Made by a program: the position numbers and the translations under genes. Shown piece by piece: positions 43,588 through 57,470 of a stretch of DNA of 64,000 nt. Under the pieces are notes generated by a model. It was not told where the DNA came from. It was given only the letters and a program-made list of their open reading frames with translations, and did not search any database. Numbering within the stretch: the first letter of the stretch is position 1; every line of letters starts with the position of its first letter. The DNA comes from Hanleya hanleyi (taxonomy: Eukaryota; Mollusca; Polyplacophora; Lepidopleurida; Hanleyidae). Where the stretch lies: positions 1-64,000 of the forward strand of contig JAVTVY010025057.1 of assembly GCA_036873755.1 (NCBI GenBank), read 5' to 3'.

Positions 43588-46460
43588 TAAGTTGCATAGT
43601 TGAAACCGAGATCAGCTTTAGAGAAAATGACATGCAGATGACACATTTCAATTGGAATGAAGATGGCATGTAAATATGTGTCACTGCCAGTTATAGTATT
43701 GGGTAATGACCTCCCATGTCATTTGCTACAAAAAACAAAGTGACATAAAAGTCGGCTACATGATACTATGTAAACATGATTCACATCATGCGGTCTTGAT
43801 TGAGTGCATGGAAGCATGAAAGCGTTCATTCATGCAATAACTGGTTATAAGGCCTAAGCCTTTCATGTCGACTCTGTCAGTCTTGTGGATAGTTGTTCAT
43901 GAACATTAAACATGATAATGTCATCAGTTCTGTTCAACTGAAAAGGAAATTATATTTAATCAGAACAAAATTTGACACGTATGTCTGTATTGTCTATAGG
44001 CTGATACACATATGTACAACTAAAATTGTTTTAACAGTGCAAGATTTGTAACCTTTCCTTAATATGACCATGGGAGGCTTTTGCAGTAGGACCACAAGAT
44101 AAACCAGAAGTACTTGTTCTCTCAGTTCATTGGTTAACTGGGCTAAAATCTATAAACAGGAAGTTGCAATCACAGGATCTGATTGGTTAATGTGTACGGT
44201 GCCAGCACACCATTGTCTGGTCATAAATGACATTTATTGAAGTTTTTTCCAGAATTGAATCAAAAAAATAATCATGGCTTTCAAGCTCTTTATCAACTTA
44301 GCAGAGGAAACAACATAATTTATTGAAGTGTGAGGACTAAATCGTTTAAGAGAGAACTGTTGCATGTTCATTGGACACGAGCGTTGTTATCAAGTTTCCA
44401 TTTGGGCAGGCCCTTGATTTCCTGGTGATCATTGAGGTGTTCACCATTGATTCCAGCCCAGTATTGGTTTCCTCTGCAAACATCTTCATTACTGCAGTCA
44501 TTAAATGCTGTCAACAGACAATTTCCGCTTCAGAAATACTCCTCGCTATGATGATTTTCATCTTCCTTTCTTCTTTTTTTCTGTCCGCAAATGTCAACAG
44601 CGGCCATTTTAGGATCGACACGAACCCACATTGATCGACATTCCAATACACTCTTTGTTCACCTGTTCATCTGTGCGGATCATCCAGCAGATGTTCTTTA
44701 ATCTAATTGAATGAAAAACCAGGGAAGCTGAATGACGGATAAGAAATTGAATGGAAACCTTCGGGTGAATTAACCAATATTGCACGCTACACCATACATG
44801 GCAGAAGTTGACATATCATTTATAGTCATGAGGACTTGGTAGTAAGTGTTTTATCCCTATTTAAACAAAAGATAGTTCTTTGAGACAGAGAATTGCAGTG
44901 AACAGTTTTGAATGTTGCCGGCCAAATATTATGCTGTTTCTACTTGTATGTCTCGAGTTGAAAATCGAGGCATGTATTTCAGATGCAACGCAGAAGGCCG
45001 GGGGGTGAACCTGTTTATCCTCGATTTCAGTTTCCTGTATTGGTATGAATGAGTTGAAAGGAATCGCGAACAATAGAGGGACATTAGACGATGTTTCAAA
45101 ACAGTTGACAGCCTTGAAGTGTATCATACAATCTGATTCTTTCACTCTAGCCTCTCATTAACACGTATCATGCAATGACACTGGGCATCCGTCTTTTTTT
45201 TGTCTTTTTTTTTTGTCTTTTTTTTTTTCATGACTTGGTGTTTTGCCAGTCTTCTACTTTGATAGAATGGAAGCCATCTGAGCGCATTGTTAGTTGTCTG
45301 AAATAGCAACATCAATGTTTGTGTTCTTCTTTAATGATGGCTTCCTCAGTCCATCGTCTCGTCTCTTATGAAAACAGTCGCCATTTATTGATCCCCTATC
45401 AGCATCGACACTCCATAATATCCTGGACCAGAAAAAAAAGAGTATTGTATATGGAGTAGAAAACTGCTGATCACTCCCTATGTTGTGCAAGAGAATTGCA
45501 TATTTACCAGCTTACAATTTGAGCATCCAACTAAGGGAGACTGATTGAACAGAACTTTTCATCAGCTAACAGAGCAGTGGGGATCAAACAAGACTTCTGT
45601 AACGCCGCTCCCACTTTGATTAGGAACACATTTCTCAAAATAAACGCCGCGTCCAGAGTCCAACAATGTGACTTGTCTACGATGCAATTATTATCTCCCA
45701 CCCTAAAAATCAATCTCTATGTCGATTTCTTGGCAAATTAGCAGACATCTGAGGATATGAGAAAGGAAACAGACATAAAACTTCCAGTGTGACCATTCCA
45801 TGTCTGATGATTATATAACAAATAGAGTAATGTGAGGAATATTACATTCTGCCTGATAACCTGACTATTTTGATACAGTTGAACGTGTTGTCTTGAAAGA
45901 AGCTGCATAATTAGTTTTGAAGAATCCGGGCGCCGGCAATCCAGACGAAAAAAGAAAACTGATAAAATGGATCGTATTACTATGCAAAAGCTGTGGACAA
46001 ACATGACCTATGCCAATTGGTAAAAGAAATTCCTGGTGACAACTTGATTAGTCTGGTTATTCTAGGAGATTTGGGGGGCAGAGAGGTAGTTGTAGGATAC
46101 GGATTAATTATCTCTGTAAGTTTAAGCATCCGACAATTCAACATTGCATGTATGCAAGCCCTGAATTTTGAGAGGAGCGATTGCTCTCACTCTCTATCAC
46201 TTCCGCTAAATTGATATCAAGAGAGCGGGGGATAAATAAAAGACTACTAGACAAATAAAATTTGTTTTAAAGTACTGTAATCATCTCTCATCACTGAAAT
46301 CACTCACCTACAGTTTATTTGAAGAGCTAATGACAGCTCCCTTGCTTTTTTTAACGTCAAGGTTGGGATATAATCATATTTTGGAATATTTTGTGTTCAG
46401 CCTTTGAAGGTAATATTAACAAAGCGTACATTGTTACTTTGTACTTACCATTCGTTGGAT
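43588..46460. repeat. Array unit 0, right part
   Basis: This is the continuation of the unit interrupted by copy 2. Its start 'gttgcatagttgaaaccgag' is the X-type version found also in u2 and u3. Variable poly-T tracts lie at 45190-45229. There is no gene; frames of 60-95 codons on both strands recur in all units because the sequence recurs. Confidence 0.8.
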
Positions 46461-46630
46461 TCATGGAGAGGCTAAACAATTGTCCAGGTTTCCATTTTGA
46501 GTCTAGCCAGAATTGTCCGGAGTTCCCATGGAAAGGCTAAACATTTGTCCAGAGTTTCCATGGAAAATCTAAAAGATTGTCCAGAGTTTCTATGGAGAGG
46601 CTTTTTTTGTCCAAGGTATCCATGGAAAAG
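46461..46630. repeat. Minisatellite M1 (array unit 1)
   Basis: About five units, the shortest block in the array. The right flank 'attagccatcaatccacctt' is Y-type, as in M4, and lacks the 'gatcgttcatg' insertion seen after M0, M2 and M3. Confidence 0.9.
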
Positions 46631-49600
46631 CAAGAAAATTAGCCATCAATCCACCTTGAAGAAAGTACATTGTACATCATTAAAAGAAACCTGAATGAAG
46701 GTGTGAGTGCATGGTCTCACAATGAAGGTACATATATAAGCAAATTGATTATGTTAAGTCAGTCCATTTTCTTCGTAAGTGAGTAGCCTATACATGTAGC
46801 TGTATTTGTACCATTGTCCATGCATAGACATAAGTTATACAGTCGAAGCTGAATTTTGCTCTTGAAGAATATGACATTTGTCACTGTCAATCATTGTACC
46901 GGTATTGGGTAATAAGTGACATAAAATTTGGTTGCATGATACTATGTAAACATGATTCACTTTATCAATCTTGATTGAGTGCACGAAGTATGAAAGCGTT
47001 CATTCGTGCAATAACTGGTTATAAGGCCTAATCCTATCATGTCGACTCTGTCAGTCTTGAGGATAGTTGTTCATATGTATGAACATGATATGAACATGAT
47101 GTCATCAGTTCTGTTCAACTTTTAAAGTGATCTCTTAAACTGAAAATGGACTTTAATCACAACAAAATTTGACACACACATGTTTACATTGTCTATAGAT
47201 TGATGCATATAGACGTACTATTAAAATTGTTTGGACACTGCAAGATTTGTAACCTTTCCTTTATGACCATGGGAGGCTTTCACAATAAAACCATAAGATG
47301 GACCAGAAGTACTTGTTCTGTCAGTTCATTGGTTAACTGGGCTAAAATCTACAAACAGGAAGTGGCAATCACAGAATCTGATTGGATAATGTGTACTGCA
47401 CAAGCACCCAATTGTCTGGTCATAAATGACATTTATTTAAGTTTTTTTCCATAATTGAATCAAAAAACTAATCATCATGGCTTTCAAGCTCTTTATCAAC
47501 TTAGCAGAGGAAACAACATAATTTATTGAAGTGTAAGAGCTAAATCGTTTAAGAGAGAATTGTCCATGTTCATTGGACACTAGCGTTGTTATCAAGTTTC
47601 CATTTGGGCAGGCCCTTGCTTTCCTGGCGATCATTGAGGTGTTCACCATTGATTCCAGCCCAGTATTGGTTTCCTCTGCAAACACCCTCATTACTGCAGC
47701 CATTAAATGCTGTCAACAGACAATTTCCGCTTCAGAAATACTCCTCGCTATGATGATTTTCGTCTTCCTTTCTTTTTTTTTCTGTCCGCAAATGTCAACA
47801 GCGACCATTTTAGGATCGACACGAACCCACATTGATCGACATTCCAATACACTCTTTGTTCACCTGTTCATCTGTGCGGATCATCCAGCAGATGTTCTTT
47901 AATCTAATTGAACGAAAGCCCAGGGAAGCTGAATGACGGATAAGAAATTGAATGGAATCCTTTGGGTGAATTAACCAATATTGCACACTACACCATACAT
48001 GGCAGAAGTTGACATATCTTTTATAGTCATGAGGACTTGGTAGCAAGTGTTTTATCCCCATTTAAACAAAAGATAGTTCTTTGAGACAGAATTGCAGTGA
48101 ACAGTTTTGAATGTTGCCGGTCAAATATCATGCTGTTCCTACTTGTATGTCTCGAGTTGAAAATGAAGGCATGTATTTATATAATAGATTCAACATGGAA
48201 GGCTAGGGGGTGAACCTGTTTATCCTCGATTTTGGTTTCCTGTATTGTTATGAATGAGTTGAAAGGAATCACGAACAATAGAAGGACATTAGACGATGTT
48301 TCAAAGCAGTTGACAGCCTTGAAGTGTATCATACAATCTGATTCTTCCACTCTAGCCTCTCATTAACATGTATCATGCAATGACACTGGACATCCATCTT
48401 TTTCTTTTTTTTCTTCTTTTTTTTTCTTGTGTCTTGGTGTTTTGCCAGTCGTCTACATGTACTTTGATAGAATGGAAGCCAACTTAGCACATTGTTAGAT
48501 GCTTCTGTTCTTCTTTAATGATGGCTTCCTCGACCCATTGTCTCGTCTCTATGAAAACATTCACTGTTTATTGATCCCCTATCAGCATTGACACTCCATA
48601 ACATCCTGGACCAGAAAAAAAGAGTATCGTATATGGAGTAGAAAGATTCCTGATCACTCTCTGTGTTGGGCAAGAGAATTGCATATTTACCAGCTTACAA
48701 TTTGAGCATCCAACTAAGGGAGACTGGTTGAACAGAACTTTTCATCAGCTAACGGAGCAGTGGGGATCAAACAAGACTTCTGTCGCTCCCACTTTGATTA
48801 GTAACACATTCCTCAAAATAAACGTGGCGTCCAGAGTCCAACAATGCGACTGTTGTCCACGATGTAATCATTCTCTCTCACGTTAAAAATCAATCTCTAT
48901 GTCAATTTCTTGGTAAATTAGCAGAAATTCGAGGATATGAGAAAGCAAACAGACAATAAGGCCTTCAGTGCGACAAGTCCATGTCTGATGATGATATAAC
49001 AAACAGAGTAATGTGAGAAATATTACATTCTGCCTGATAACTTGACTATTTTGATACAATTGAACATGTTGTCTTGAAAGAAGCTGCATAATTAGTTTTG
49101 AGGAATCCAGGCGCGGGCAATCCAGAGGGAAAAAGAAAACTGATAAAATGGATCATATTGCAATGCAAAAGCTGTGGTCAAACATGACCTATGCCAATTG
49201 ATGCAAGAAATTCCTGGTGGCAACTTGATTAGTCTGGTTATTCTAGGAGATTTGAGAGCAGAGGGGTAGTTTGTAGGATATGGATTAAATTATCTCTGTT
49301 AGTTTGAGCATCCGACAATTCAACATTGCATGTATGCAAGCCCTGATTTGGAGAGGAGCGATTGCTCTCACTCTCTTTCACTCCAGTTAAATTGATATCA
49401 AGAGAGCGGGGGAAAAATAAAAAACTACTAGATAAATAAAATTTGTTTTAAAGTACTGTGATCATCCTCTCATCAGTGAAATCACTCGTCTAAAATTCCT
49501 TTAAAGAGCTACTCACTGGTCCCGTGCTGTTTTTAACGTCAAGGTCGGGATATAATCATATTTTGGAATATTTTGTGTTTGAAGCCTTTGAAGGTAATAT

Positions 49601-49636
49601 TAGAGAAAGCGTACATTGTTACTTTGTACCTACCAC
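46631..49636. repeat. Array unit 1 body
   Basis: It is homologous in order to the other units, with no transposon insertion, so it serves as an uninterrupted reference for the u4 (Kolobok-like) and u5 (hairpin element) insertion sites. Its 5' part is Y-type ('gttatacagtcgaagctga'). Confidence 0.85.
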
Positions 49637-50140
49637 TGGAAAGTCTACACAATTCTCAAGAGTTCCCATGGAAAGTCTAAACAATTGTCCAGAGTTCCAT
49701 GGAAGTCTAAACAATTGTCCAGAGTTCCATGGAAAGTCTAAACAATTGTCCACAGTTCCCATGGAATTAAAGGCTAAACAATTATCCAGAGTTTCAATGT
49801 AAAGACTAAACAATGGCCCATGGAAAGACTAAACAATGGCCCAGAGTTTCCATGGAAATTCTAAACAATTGTCTAGGGTTTCCATGGCAAGTCTAAACAA
49901 TTGACCAGAGTTTCCATGGAAAGGCTATACAATTGTCCAGTGTTCCCATGGAAAGGTTGGACAATTGTTCAGAGTTTTCATGGAAATGCTAAACAATTGT
50001 CCAGAGTTCCCATGGAAAGTCTAAACAATTGTCCAGAGTTTTCATGGAAAGTTTAAGCTATTGTCCAGAGTTCTCATAGAAACTGACTAAACAATTGTTC
50101 AGGTTTTCTAAGGAGAGGCTTGTCCAGTGTATCCACAGAA
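49637..50140. repeat. Minisatellite M2 (array unit 2)
   Basis: About 15 units with the common core, nearly identical unit for unit to M3. Frames reading 'PEFHGKSKQLS' type repeats are translations of the minisatellite, not genes. Confidence 0.9.
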
Positions 50141-53100
50141 AAGCAGGACAATTAGCCAGGATCGTTTATGCGCATGATCAATCCAACTTGAAGAATACAC
50201 ATTGTACATACAGGAACCCTGTGAAAATGTGAGCATTCTCTCCAATGAAGGTACAGATATGAGCAAATTGAGTATGCTAATCCAGTCCTATTTCCCATTT
50301 CCTACGTAATTGAGTAACCTGTACAGGTAGCTGTAATTGTACAATTGTCCATAGACATAAGTTGCATAGTTGAAACCGAAATCTGCTTTGGAGAAAATGA
50401 CATGCAGATGACACATTTCAATTAGAACGAAGATGGCATGTAAATATGTGTCGCTGTCAGTTATAGTATTGGGTAATGACCTCCCATGTCATTTGCTACA
50501 AAAAACAAAGTGACATAAAAGTCGGCTACATGATACTATGTAAACATGATTCACATCATGCGGTCATGATTGAATGCACGAAGCATGAAAGCATTCATTC
50601 ATGCAATAACTGGTTATGAGGCCTAAGCCTTTCATGTCGACTCTGTCAGCCTTGTGGATAGTTGTTCATGAACATATAAACATGATAATGTCATCAGTTC
50701 TGTTCAACTGAAAAGGAAATTATATTTAATCAGAACAAAATTTGACACGTATCTTTGTGTTGTCTATAGGCTGATGCACATATATGTACAATTAAAATTG
50801 TTTGAACATTGCAAGATTTGTAACCTTTCCTTTATGACCATGGGAGGCTTTCACAATAGGACCACAAGATAAACCGGAAGTGATTGTTCTGACAGTTAAT
50901 TGGTTAACTGGGCTGAAATCTATAAACAGGAAGTGACAATCACAGAATCTGATTGGATAATATGTACTGCACAAACACCCAATTGTCTGGTCATAAATGA
51001 CATTTATTAAAGTTTTTTTTCCATCATTGAATCAAAAAACTAATCATCATGGCTTTCAAGCTCTTTATCAACTTAGCAGAGGAAACAACATAATTTATTG
51101 AAGTGTGAAGATTAAATCGTTTAAGAGAGAATTGTCCATGTTCATTGGACACTAGCGTTGGTATCAAGTTTCCATTTGGGCAGGCCCTTGATTTCCTGGT
51201 GATCATTGAGGTGTTCACCATTGATTCCAGCCCAGTATTGGTTTCCTCTGCAAACACCCTCATTACTGCAGCCATTAAATGCTGTCAACAGACAATTTCC
51301 GCTTCAGAAATACTCCTCGCTATGATGATTTTCGTCTTCCTTTTTTTTTTTTTCTGTCCGCAAATGTCAACAGCGACCATTTTAGGATCGACACTAACCC
51401 ACATTGATCGACATTCCAATACACTCTTTGGTCACCTGTTCATCTGTGCGGATCATCCAGCAGATGTTCTTTAATCTAATTGAACGAAAGCCCAGGGAAG
51501 CTGAATGACGGATAAGAAATTGAATGGAATCCTTTGGGTGAATTAACCAATATTGCACACTACATCATACATGGCAGAAGTTGACATATCTTTTATAGTC
51601 ATGAGGACTTGGTAGCTTATCCCCATTTAAACAAAAGATAATTCTTGGAGACAGAATTGCAGTGAACAGTTTTGAATGTTGCCGGTCAAATATCATGCTG
51701 TTCCTACTTGTATGTCTCGAGTTGAAAATGAAGGCATGTATTTCTATAATAGATTCAACATGGAAGGCTAGGGGGTGAACCTGTTTATCCTCGATTTTGG
51801 TTTCCTGTATTGTTATGAATGAGTTGAAAGGAATCACGAACAATAGAAGGACATTAGACGATGTTTCAAAGCAGTTGACAGCCTTGAAGTGTATCATACA
51901 ATCTGATTCTTTCACTCTAGCCTCTCATTAACATGTATCATGCAATGACACTGGACATCCGTCTTTTTTTTTGTTTTCTTTTTTTTTTTCATGACTTGGT
52001 GTTTTGCCAGTCTTCTACTTTGCCAGAATGGAAGCCATCTGAGCGCTTTGTTAGATGTCTGAAATAGCAACATCAATGCTTGTGTTCTTCTTTAATGATG
52101 GCTTCCTCAGGCCGTCGTCTCGTCTCTATGAAAACATTCACTGTTTATTGATCCCCTATCAGCATTGACACTCCATAACATCCTGGACCAGAAAAAAAGA
52201 TTATCGTATATGGAGTAGAAAGACTCCTGATCACTCTCTGTGTTGGGCAAGAGAATTGCATATTTACCAGCTTACAATTTGAGCATCCAACTAAGGGAGA
52301 CTGGTTGAACAGAACTTTTCATCAGCTAACGGAGCAGTGGGGATCAAACAAGACTTCTGTCGCTCCCACTTTGATTAGTAACACATTCCTCAAAATAAAT
52401 GTGGCGTCCAGAGTCCAACAATGCGACTGCTGTCCACGATGTAATCATTCTCTCTCACCCTAAAAATCAATCTCTATGTCAATTTCTTGGTAAATTAGCA
52501 GAAATTCGAGGATATGAGAAAGCAAACAGACAATAAGTCCATGTCTGATGATGATATAACAAACAGAGTAATGTGAGAAATATTACATTCTGCCTGATAA
52601 CTTGACTATTTTGATACAATTGAACGTGTTGTCTTGAAAGAAGCTGCATAATTAGTTTTGAGGAATCCAGGCGCGGGCAATCCAGAGGGAAAAAGAAAAC
52701 TGATAAAATGGATCATATTGCAATGCAAAAGGTGTGGTCAAACATGACCTATGCCAATTGATACAAGAAATTCCTGGTGGCAACTTGATTAGTCTGGTTA
52801 TTCTAGGAGATTTGAGAGCAGAGGGGTAGTTTGTAGGATATGGATTAAATTATCTCTGTTAGTTTGAGCATCCGACAATTCAACATTGCATGTATGCAAG
52901 CCCTGATTTGGAGAGGAGCGATTGCTCTCACTCTCTTTCACTCCAGTTAAATTGATATCAAGAGAGCGGGGGAAAAATAAAAAACTACTAGATAAATAAA
53001 ATTTGTTTTAAAGTACTGTGATCATCCTCTCATCAGTGAAATCACTCGTCTAAAATTCCTTTAAAGAGCTACTCACTGGTCCCGTGCTGTTTTTAACGTC

Positions 53101-53196
53101 AAGGTCGGGATATAATCATATTTTGGAATATTTTGTGTTTGAAGCCTTTGAAGGTAATATTAGAGAAAGCGTACATTGTTACTTTGTACCTACCAC
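50141..53196. repeat. Array unit 2 body (X-type)
   Basis: Nearly identical to u3 for most of its length at a period of 3560-3573 bp. A distinguishing 9-10-bp deletion lies near 51616 ('ggtagcttatcccc' against 'ggtagcaagtgttttatccc'). Confidence 0.9.
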
Positions 53197-53713
53197 TGGA
53201 AAGTCTACACAATTCTCAAGAGTTCCCATGGAAAGTCTAAACAATTGTCCAGAGTTCCATGGAAGTCTAAACAATTGTCCAGAGTTCCATGGAAAGTCTA
53301 AACAATTGTCCACAGTTCCCATGGAATTAAAGGCTAAACAATTGTCCAGAGTTTCAATGTAAAGACTAAACAATGGCCCAGAGTTTCCATGGAAAGACTA
53401 AACAATGGCCCAGATCGAGTTTCCATGGAAATTCTAAACAATTGTCTAGGGTTTCCATGGAAAGTCTAAACAATTGACCAGAGTTTCCATGGAAAGGCTA
53501 TACAATTGTCCAGTGTTCCCATGGAAAGGTTGGACAATTGTTCAGAGTTTTCATGGAAATGCTAAACAATTGTCCAGAGTTCCCATGGAAAGTCTAAACA
53601 ATTGTCCAGAGTTTTCATGGAAAGTTTAAGCTATTGTCCAGAGTTCTCATAGAAACTGACTAAACAATTGTTCAGGTTTTCTAAGGAGAGGCTTGTCCAG
53701 TGTATCCACAGAA
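53197..53713. repeat. Minisatellite M3 (array unit 3)
   Basis: Same unit order as M2, but a net 13 bp longer owing to differences near 53375-53420 (for example the extra 'atcgag'). Confidence 0.9.
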
Positions 53714-56700
53714 AAGCAGGACAATTAGCCAGGATCGTTTATGCGCATGATCAATCCAACTTGAAGAATACACATTGTACATACAGGAACCCTGTGAAAA
53801 TGTGAGCATTCTCTCCAATGAAGGTACAGATATGAGCAAATTGAGTATGCTAATCCAGTCCTATTTCCCATTTCCTACGTAATTGAGTAACCTGTACAGG
53901 TAGCTGTAATTGTTCAATTGTCCATAGACATAAGTTGCATAGTTGAAACCGAAATCTGCTTTGGAGAAAATGACATGCAGATGACACATTTCAATTAGAA
54001 CGAAGATGGCATGTAAATATGTGTCGCTGTCAGTTATAGTATTGGGTAATGACCTCCCATGTCATTTGCTACAAAAAACAAAGTGACATAAAAGTCGGCT
54101 ACATGATACTATGTAAACATGATTCACATCATGCGGTCATGATTGAATGCACGAAGCATGAAAGCATTCATTCATGCAATAACTGGTTATGAGGCCTAAG
54201 CCTTTCATGTCGACTCTGTCAGCCTTGTGGATAGTTGTTCATGAACATATAAACATGATAATGTCATCAGTTCTGTTCAACTGAAAAGGAAATTATATTT
54301 AATCAGAACAAAATTTGACACGTATCTTTGTGTTGTCTATAGGCTGATGCACATATATGTACAATTAAAATTGTTTGAACATTGCAAGATTTGTAACCTT
54401 TCCTTTATGACCATGGGAGGCTTTCACAATAGGACCACAAGATAAACCGGAAGTGATTGTTCTGACAGTTAATTGGTTAACTGGGCTGAAATCTATAAAC
54501 AGGAAGTGACAATCACAGAATCTGATTGGATAATATGTACTGCACAAACACCCAATTGTCTGGTCATAAATGACATTTATTAAAGTTTTTTTTCCATCAT
54601 TGAATCAAAAAACTAATCATCATGGCTTTCAAGCTCTTTATCAACTTAGCAGAGGAAACAACATAATTTATTGAAGTGTGAAGATTAAATCGTTTAAGAG
54701 AGAATTGTCCATGTTCATTGGACACTAGCGTTGTTATCAAGTTTCCATTTGGGCAGGCCCTTGATTTCCTGGTGATCATTGAGGTGTTCACCATTGATTC
54801 CAGCCCAGTATTGGTTTCCTCTGCAAACACCCTCATTACTGCAGCCATTAAATGCTGTCAACAGACAATTTCCGCTTCAGAAATACTCCTCGCTATGATG
54901 ATTTTCGTCTTCCTTTCTTTTTTTTTCTGTCCGCAAATGTCAACAGCGACCATTTTAGGATCGACACGAACCCACATTGATCGACATTCCAATACACTCT
55001 TTGTTCACCTGTTCATCTGTGCGGATCATCCAGCAGATGTTCTTTAATCTAATTGAACGAAAGCCCAGGGAAGCTGAATGACGGATAAGAAATTGAATGG
55101 AATCCTTTGGGTGAATTAACCAATATTGCACACTACACCATACATGGCAGAAGTTGACATATCTTTTATAGTCATGAGGACTTGGTAGCAAGTGTTTTAT
55201 CCCCATTTAAACAAAAGATAATTCTTTGAGACAGAATTGCAGTGAACAGTTTTGAATGTTGCCGGTCAAATATCATGCTGTTCCTACTTGTATGTCTCGA
55301 GTTGAAAATGAAGGCATGTATTTATATAATAGATTCAACATGGAAGGCTAGGGGGTGAACCTGTTTATCCTCGATTTTGGTTTCCTGTATTGTTATGAAT
55401 GAGTTGAAAGGAATCACGAACAATAGAAGGACATTAGACGATGTTTCAAAGCAGTTGACAGCCTTGAAGTGTATCATACAATCTGATTCTTTCACTCTAA
55501 CCTCTCATTAACATGTATCATGCAATGACACTGGACATCCGTCTTTTTTTTTGTTTTCTTTTTTTTTTCATGACTTGGTGTTTTGCCAGTCTTCTACTTT
55601 GCCAGAATGGAAGCCATCTGAGCGCTTTGTTAGATGTCTGAAATAGCAACATCACTGCTTGTGTTCTTCTTTAATGATGGCTTCCTCAGGCCGTCGTCTC
55701 GTCTCTATGAAAACATTCACTGTTTATTGATCCCCTATCAGCATTGACACTCCATAACATCCTGGACCAGAAAAAAAGAGTATCGTATATGGAGTAGAAA
55801 GATTCCTGATCACTCTCTGTGTTGGGCAAGAGAATTGCATATTTACCAGCTTACAATTTGAGCATCCAACTAAGGGACACTGGTTGAACAGAACTTTTCA
55901 TCAGCTAACTTCTGTCGCTCCCACTTTGATTAGTAACACATTCCTCAAAATAAACGTGGCGTCCAGAGTCCAACAATGTGACTTGTCTACGATGTAATCA
56001 TTCTCTCTCGCCCTAAAAATCAATCTCTATGTCAATTTCTTGGTAAATTAGCAGAAATTCGAAGATATGAGAAAGCAAACAGACAATAAGTCCATGTCTG
56101 ATGATGATATAACAAACAGAGTAATGTGAGAAATATTACATTCTGCCTGATAACTTGACTATTTTGATACAATTGAACGTGTTGTCTTGAAAGAAGCTGC
56201 ATATTTAGTTTTGTGGAATCCAGGTGCGGGCAATCCAGAGGGAAAAAGAAAACTGATAAAATGGATCATATTGCAATGCAAAAGCTGTGGTCAAACATGA
56301 CCTATGCCAATTGATACAAGAAATTCCTGGTGGCAACTTGATTAGTCTGGTTATTCTAGGAGATTTGAGAGCAGTGGGGTAGTTTGTAGGATATGGATTA
56401 AATTATCTCTGTTAGTTTGAGCATCCGACAATTCAACGTTGCATGTATGCAAGCCCTGATTTGGAGAGAAGCGATTGCTCTCACTCCCTTTCACTCCAGT
56501 TAAATTGATATCAAGAGAGCGGGGGAAAAATAAAAAACTACTAGATAAATAAAATTTGTTTTAAAGTACTGTGATCATCCTCTCATCAGTGAAATCACTC
56601 GTCTAAAATTCCTTTAAAGAGCTACTCACTGGTCCCGTGCTGTTTTTAACGTCAAGGTCGGGATATAATCATATTTTGGAATATTTTGTGTTTGAAGCCT

Positions 56701-56758
56701 TTGAAGGTAATATTAGAGAAAGCGTACATTGTTACTTTGTACCTACCATTGGTGGGAT
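53714..56758. repeat. Array unit 3 body (X-type)
   Basis: Near-identical to u2 in its first half and drifting toward the end (for example loss of 'ggagcagtggggatcaaaca' near 55909). No gene. Confidence 0.9.
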
Positions 56759-57470
56759 TCATGGAAAGTCTACACAATTCTCAAGAGTTCCCATGGAAGT
56801 CTAAACAATTGTCCAGAGTTCCATGGAAGTCTAAACAATTGTCCAGAGTTCCATGGAAAGTCTAAACAATTGTCCAGAGTTCCATGGAAAGTCTAAATAA
56901 CTAGCTAAACAATTGTCCAGGGTTCCATGGAAAGTCTAAACAATTGTCCAGAGTTCCATGGAAAGTCTAAATAACTAGCTAAACAATTGTCCAGGGTTCC
57001 ATGGAAAGTCTAAGCAATTGTCCAGAGTTCCCATGGAAAGTCTAAATAATTAGCTAAACAATTGTCCAGGGTTCCATGGAAAGTCTAAACAATTGTCCAG
57101 GGTTTCATGGAAAGTCTAATGGAAAATCTCCAATTGTCCAGAGTTCCAATGGAAAGGCTAAACAATTTGTCCAGGGTTTCCATGGAAAGTCTAAACAATT
57201 GTTCAGAGTTCCCATGGAAAGGCTAAACAATTTGTCCAGGGTTTCCATGGAAAGGCTAAACAATTGTCCAGAGTTCCAATGGAAAGTCTAAATAACTAGC
57301 TAAACAATTGTCGCGAGTTCCCATGGAAAGTCTAAATAACTAGCTAAACAATTATCCAGGGTTTCCAGGGAAAGTCTAAACAATTGTCCAGAGTTCCCAT
57401 GGAAAGGTTAAACAATTGTCCAGGGTCAAGGGTTTCCATGGAGAGGCTTGTCCAAGGTATCCATGGGAAA
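56759..57470. repeat. Minisatellite M4 (array unit 4), longest block
   Basis: About 22 units. It contains a higher-order repeat in which 'aaataactagctaaacaat' joins successive pairs of core units, not seen in the other blocks. The right flank is Y-type. Confidence 0.9.

Noticed and set aside
49524..49802. 92-codon frame, identical at 53084-53362
   Set aside because: The C-terminal half is minisatellite translation, and the identity reflects a near-identical duplication rather than coding constraint.
34972..57470. Regularly spaced short repeats that might suggest a CRISPR array
   Set aside because: The units are contiguous with no unique spacers, in a eukaryotic sequence; they are minisatellites.
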